Below are positions 61,513 through 64,000 of a stretch of 64,000 nt of DNA, in pieces. Positions within the stretch are counted from its first letter, which is position 1. Every line of letters begins with the position of its first letter. A model generated the notes under the pieces. The model made no database searches. It was not told the origin of the DNA and worked only from the letters and a program-made list of their open reading frames with translations. This DNA is from Sphingomonas sp. Leaf412 (GTDB lineage: Bacteria > Pseudomonadota > Alphaproteobacteria > Sphingomonadales > Sphingomonadaceae): NCBI RefSeq assembly GCF_001425405.1, contig NZ_LMQP01000002.1:62357-126356 (forward strand). The letters run 5' to 3'. The position numbers and the translations under genes were made by a program.

Positions 61513-61760
61513 GCCATTCTCCACGTACATGGACACGCCACCCCGAAGGCGGGCGTGCCCGGTTGCTGAAGTCCAACGATGGGGAATGGCGGCGGACCGA
61601 CTCGTCGCAACGGGCCGGTATCGAATGCCTTGCTCCCCGTCTCGGCGGGACATTAAGGCCCCGAAAGGCCACCCACTGTCTCGGACGGAGCGCCGGCCGC
61701 AGGGCCGACGCTTGGGCGGGCCGTTAGCGGCATCGTGCGCGATGGTCAAGGACCGCTGCG
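61513..61760 (-). promoter_or_regulatory. rplJ leader with probable L10-binding element and promoter
   Basis: The 5' UTR of rplJ on the minus strand. A strong hairpin lies just before the start (61531-61560): GGGCACGCC pairs with GGCGTGTCC and is closed by CC-TTCG-GG. A candidate promoter is TTGACC (61743-61748) and TAACGG (61721-61726) with a 16-base gap. In most bacteria such leaders carry the L10/L12 autoregulatory site; a kink-turn was not seen for certain. Confidence 0.45.
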
Positions 61761-61767
61761 CCGATCA

Positions 61768-61876
61768 CCGTTCGCCCCGAGCGATGTCGAGGGGCACGCG
61801 CAACGCTCAGGCTTCGACTTCGGCGCTTTCGCGCCGAAGTTTATCCTGAGCCTGTCGAAGGGCTCGGCCCGAACGG
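61768..61876. repeat. Inverted repeat, family A copy 4, with inner hairpin
   Basis: CCGTTCGCCCCGAGCGATGT pairs with the end CTCGGCCCGAACGG. An extra inner hairpin CTTCGGCGCTTTCGCGCCGAAG (in two halves) is nested. It lies between rplJ and phoX, which diverge. Confidence 0.8.
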
Positions 61877-61996
61877 AAGGGCGCGCCCCCTGCCACAAAA
61901 CCGCAACGCCCGCGTCACGCCCGCGTCGCGCAATTGCAACCGCGGTGCAGCACATCGCCGCCAAAGCCGCGGCAACGGCCTATCGGGGGACATCAC

Positions 61997-64000
61997 ATGA
62001 CGACGACCATCCTCGCCTACGACGACGGCGATATCGATACCAACCGCGCGTCCAACCCGCACCTTTCCGACATCGTTTCCGAGCGTTACTCGCGGCGGCA
62101 GGCGCTGTTCGGCGGGCTCAGCGCGATGACGACCGCGGCGTTCGGCGCCAGCCTGCTGGCGGCGTGCGGCGACGACAAGGACGGCGCCGGCCGCGCCCCC
62201 GTCGTGGTGACCGCGGGACAGGACGTGTCGACGACGGCGGGCAAGCGCGTGACGCTGACCCCGCAGGCCAGCGACAATGCCGCGACCACCAGCTTCACGC
62301 AGGTCGGCGGCCCCGCGGTCACGACCACGACCGTGGGCAACGCCGTCAGCTTCGTCGCCCCCGCGGTCGCCGCCGCGACGCCGCTGGTGTTCGAATTTTC
62401 CGCGACGCTGAACGGCCGCACCAGCAGCGCGCGCTCGACCGTCACGGTCGCGCCCGCGACGCTCGATTTCGCCGCGGTGACGAAGAACAAGAACGACATC
62501 GTCACCGTCCCCGCCAATTATGCGGTGACAATCCTCTACCGCCTGGGCGATCCGATCGCGGCGGGCGTCTCCGCTTATGCCAACGACGGCCGCGACACCG
62601 ATTTCGCGCGCCGCGCGGGCGACCATCACGACGGCATGAGCTATTTCGGCCTGGCCGCCGCCGCCGCCGCCCCGGCGCTCAGCAACACGCGCGGCCTGCT
62701 GGTGATGAACCACGAGAACATCACCGAAAGCTATCTCCACGCCAACGGTCCGACGAACCTGGTCACCGGCGGCGTGCGGCCGGAGGCGGAGGCGATCAAG
62801 GAGATCGAGGCGCACGGCGTGTCGGTGATCGAGGTCAATCGCGCCGCATCGGGGGCGTGGAGCTATGCGCAGGCGTCGGCGCTGAACCGTCGCATCACGC
62901 CCAATACGGATATGGTCTTCAACGGACCGGTGCGGGGCAATGCCGCGCTCGCGACCGTCTTCTCGCCCGACGCCACGCGCGGTCGCGGCACGATCAACAA
63001 TTGCGCCAACGGCGAGATGCCGTGGAACACGTACCTGACCTGCGAGGAGAATTGGGCGGGCTATTTCCGCCGCGACACCGGCGACGCGGCGCGCCGCACC
63101 GCGAAGCAGAACCGCAGTCTCGCGCGCTACGGCATCGCCGAGGGGCGGGCGGGCAATTACCTGTGGGCCAGCGTCGTCCCCGCCGCCGCGGGCGACACCC
63201 GCTTCGCGCGCTGGAACGCGACCGCGGGAACGGGCGCCGCGACGCAGGATTTCCGGAACGAACCCAACCAGTTCGGCTGGGTGGTCGAGATCGACCCGTA
63301 CAACGCCGCCTCCACCCCGCGAAAGCGTACCGCGCTGGGCCGCATGAACCACGAGGGCTGCTGGATCGGCCGCACCGTCGCGGGCGTGAAACCGGCCTTC
63401 TACATGGGCGACGATGCGCAGAACGAATATATCTACAAGTTCGTGTCGAACGCGGCCTGGTCCGCGGCGGATGCGACCGCGGCGGATCGCCTTGCGATCG
63501 GCGACAAATATCTCGACGCCGGCACCCTGTACGTCGCGAAGTTCGACGCCGACGGCACCGGCCGGTGGCTGCCGCTGGTCTTCGGTCAGGGCCCGCTGAC
63601 CGCCGCCAACGCGGATTTCGCCTTCGTCGATCAGGCGGACGTGCTCATCAACACCCGCATCGCCGCCGACCTGCTGGGCGCTACGCGGATGGACCGGCCG
63701 GAATGGACCGCGGTGAACCCCGCCACGGGGGAGATGTACTGCACCCTCACCAACAACAGTTCGCGCACCGCCGCCACCGCCGACCCGGCGAACCCGCGCG
63801 CCTATACCGATCCGAAGACCGACGGCCGGTCGGCGGGCCGTGGCAACGTCAACGGCCATATCGTGCGCCTGCGCGAGAACGGCGACACGACGGAGGCGAC
63901 CGCCTTCACCTGGGACGTGTACGTGTTCGGCGCGGGGGAGGATCTGCCCGCGGCCAACATCAACCTGTCGTCCCTGTCCGCGGACAACGACTTCTCCTCG
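61997..64000 (+). CDS. phoX: PhoX-family alkaline phosphatase (3' end beyond window)
   Basis: At least 668 residues, still open at 64000. A Tat-type start (SERYSRRQALFGGLSAM, then LLAACGDD) suggests a Tat-exported protein with a lipobox-like Cys. Residues about 70-160 form a beta-rich insert like a PKD/Ig domain (VVTAGQDVSTTAGKRVTLTP). The PhoX core follows: FARRAGDHHDGMSYFG, RGLLVMNHENITESYL, CANGEMPWNTYLTCEENWAGYF and NHEGCWIGRT. PhoX enzymes are Ca/Fe phosphatases. GGGGGA is six bases before the ATG. Confidence 0.92.
   Translation, partial: MTTTILAYDDGDIDTNRASNPHLSDIVSERYSRRQALFGGLSAMTTAAFGASLLAACGDDKDGAGRAPVVVTAGQDVSTTAGKRVTLTPQASDNAATTSFTQVGGPAVTTTTVGNAVSFVAPAVAAATPLVFEFSATLNGRTSSARSTVTVAPATLDFAAVTKNKNDIVTVPANYAVTILYRLGDPIAAGVSAYANDGRDTDFARRAGDHHDGMSYFGLAAAAAAPALSNTRGLLVMNHENITESYLHANGPTNLVTGGVRPEAEAIKEIEAHGVSVIEVNRAASGAWSYAQASALNRRITPNTDMVFNGPVRGNAALATVFSPDATRGRGTINNCANGEMPWNTYLTCEENWAGYFRRDTGDAARRTAKQNRSLARYGIAEGRAGNYLWASVVPAAAGDTRFARWNATAGTGAATQDFRNEPNQFGWVVEIDPYNAASTPRKRTALGRMNHEGCWIGRTVAGVKPAFYMGDDAQNEYIYKFVSNAAWSAADATAADRLAIGDKYLDAGTLYVAKFDADGTGRWLPLVFGQGPLTAANADFAFVDQADVLINTRIAADLLGATRMDRPEWTAVNPATGEMYCTLTNNSSRTAATADPANPRAYTDPKTDGRSAGRGNVNGHIVRLRENGDTTEATAFTWDVYVFGAGEDLPAANINLSSLSADNDFSS

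Noticed and set aside
62086..62517. Antisense gene inside phoX
   Set aside because: Low-complexity Val/Ala/Ser frame opposite the beta-rich insert; no start signal and phoX continues through.
1..64000. tRNA, rRNA, CRISPR, or insertion sequence
   Set aside because: I saw no T-loop consensus, ribosomal RNA stretch, regular spacers or transposase motifs. A covariance search could still find a tRNA I missed.

Overview
The window is high-GC DNA from an alphaproteobacterium, most likely a Sphingomonas or close sphingomonad. The evidence is the PEPxxWA-type PEP-CTERM proteins, a CtrA response regulator with its target motif, a short PutA without a DNA-binding domain, a PhoK-like alkaline phosphatase, and the REP-like intergenic repeats. 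Coding density is high and most of the window is chromosomal housekeeping. I see no rRNA, tRNA, CRISPR array, intact prophage or transposase.

Layout. 1-4.7 kb: thiolase (cut by the window edge), MaoC hydratase and proline catabolism (PutA). 4.8-7.2 kb: a glycine-zipper protein, an S24/LexA-like regulator divergent from two small coupled genes, and a membrane protein. 7.2-10.1 kb: an exosortase-A-associated glycosyltransferase and O-glycosylation ligase. Two PEP-CTERM proteins lie far away at 37.3 and 58.4 kb. 10.1-19.3 kb: DJ-1/PfpI, topoisomerase IB, MscS channel, and TamA-TamB. 19.3-25.1 kb: VapBC, an SLC13/RCK transporter, aldehyde dehydrogenase, a beta-helix protein and an AT-richer islet with two orphan small membrane ORFs. 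25.1-37.2 kb: PhoK-like phosphatase, DsbD-type reductase, the ATP-grasp/alpha-E/transglutaminase-like operon, Bpt aminoacyl-transferase, threonine ammonia-lyase, a beta-hydroxyacid dehydrogenase and an amidohydrolase. 37.3-46.6 kb: PEP-CTERM protein, ctrA, AI-2E family permease, M61 peptidase, PRC-barrel-like protein, and a divergent SPOR/ParA locus. 46.8-50.7 kb: PDH E3 and E2 with a thioesterase and a small membrane protein, then a universal stress protein. 50.8-60.4 kb: envelope, redox and translation-rescue genes (RcnB-like, free-Met-sulfoxide reductase, PEBP, GAF, ArfB, RluA-type, M15 peptidase, WrbA, pirin, LysR, PEP-CTERM, L,D-transpeptidase, CAP). 60.5-64 kb: rplL-rplJ and a PhoX phosphatase cut by the window end.

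The best candidates for under-described biology are these. (1) The ATP-grasp/alpha-E/transglutaminase-like operon, in which the transglutaminase-like protein has Ala where the catalytic Cys should be. It ends convergently against the N-degron enzyme Bpt. (2) An orphan ParA coupled to a protein with a C-terminal ribbon-helix-helix-like segment and a TPR-SPOR envelope protein, divergent from a second SPOR protein. (3) The S24 regulator facing two tiny coupled genes across palindromic sequence. (4) The AT-richer islet at 24.4-25.1 kb. Regulatory signals read by eye include a CtrA box at ctrA, two EcfG-like general-stress promoters, a symmetric LysR/pirin operator, and several families of inverted repeats between genes.
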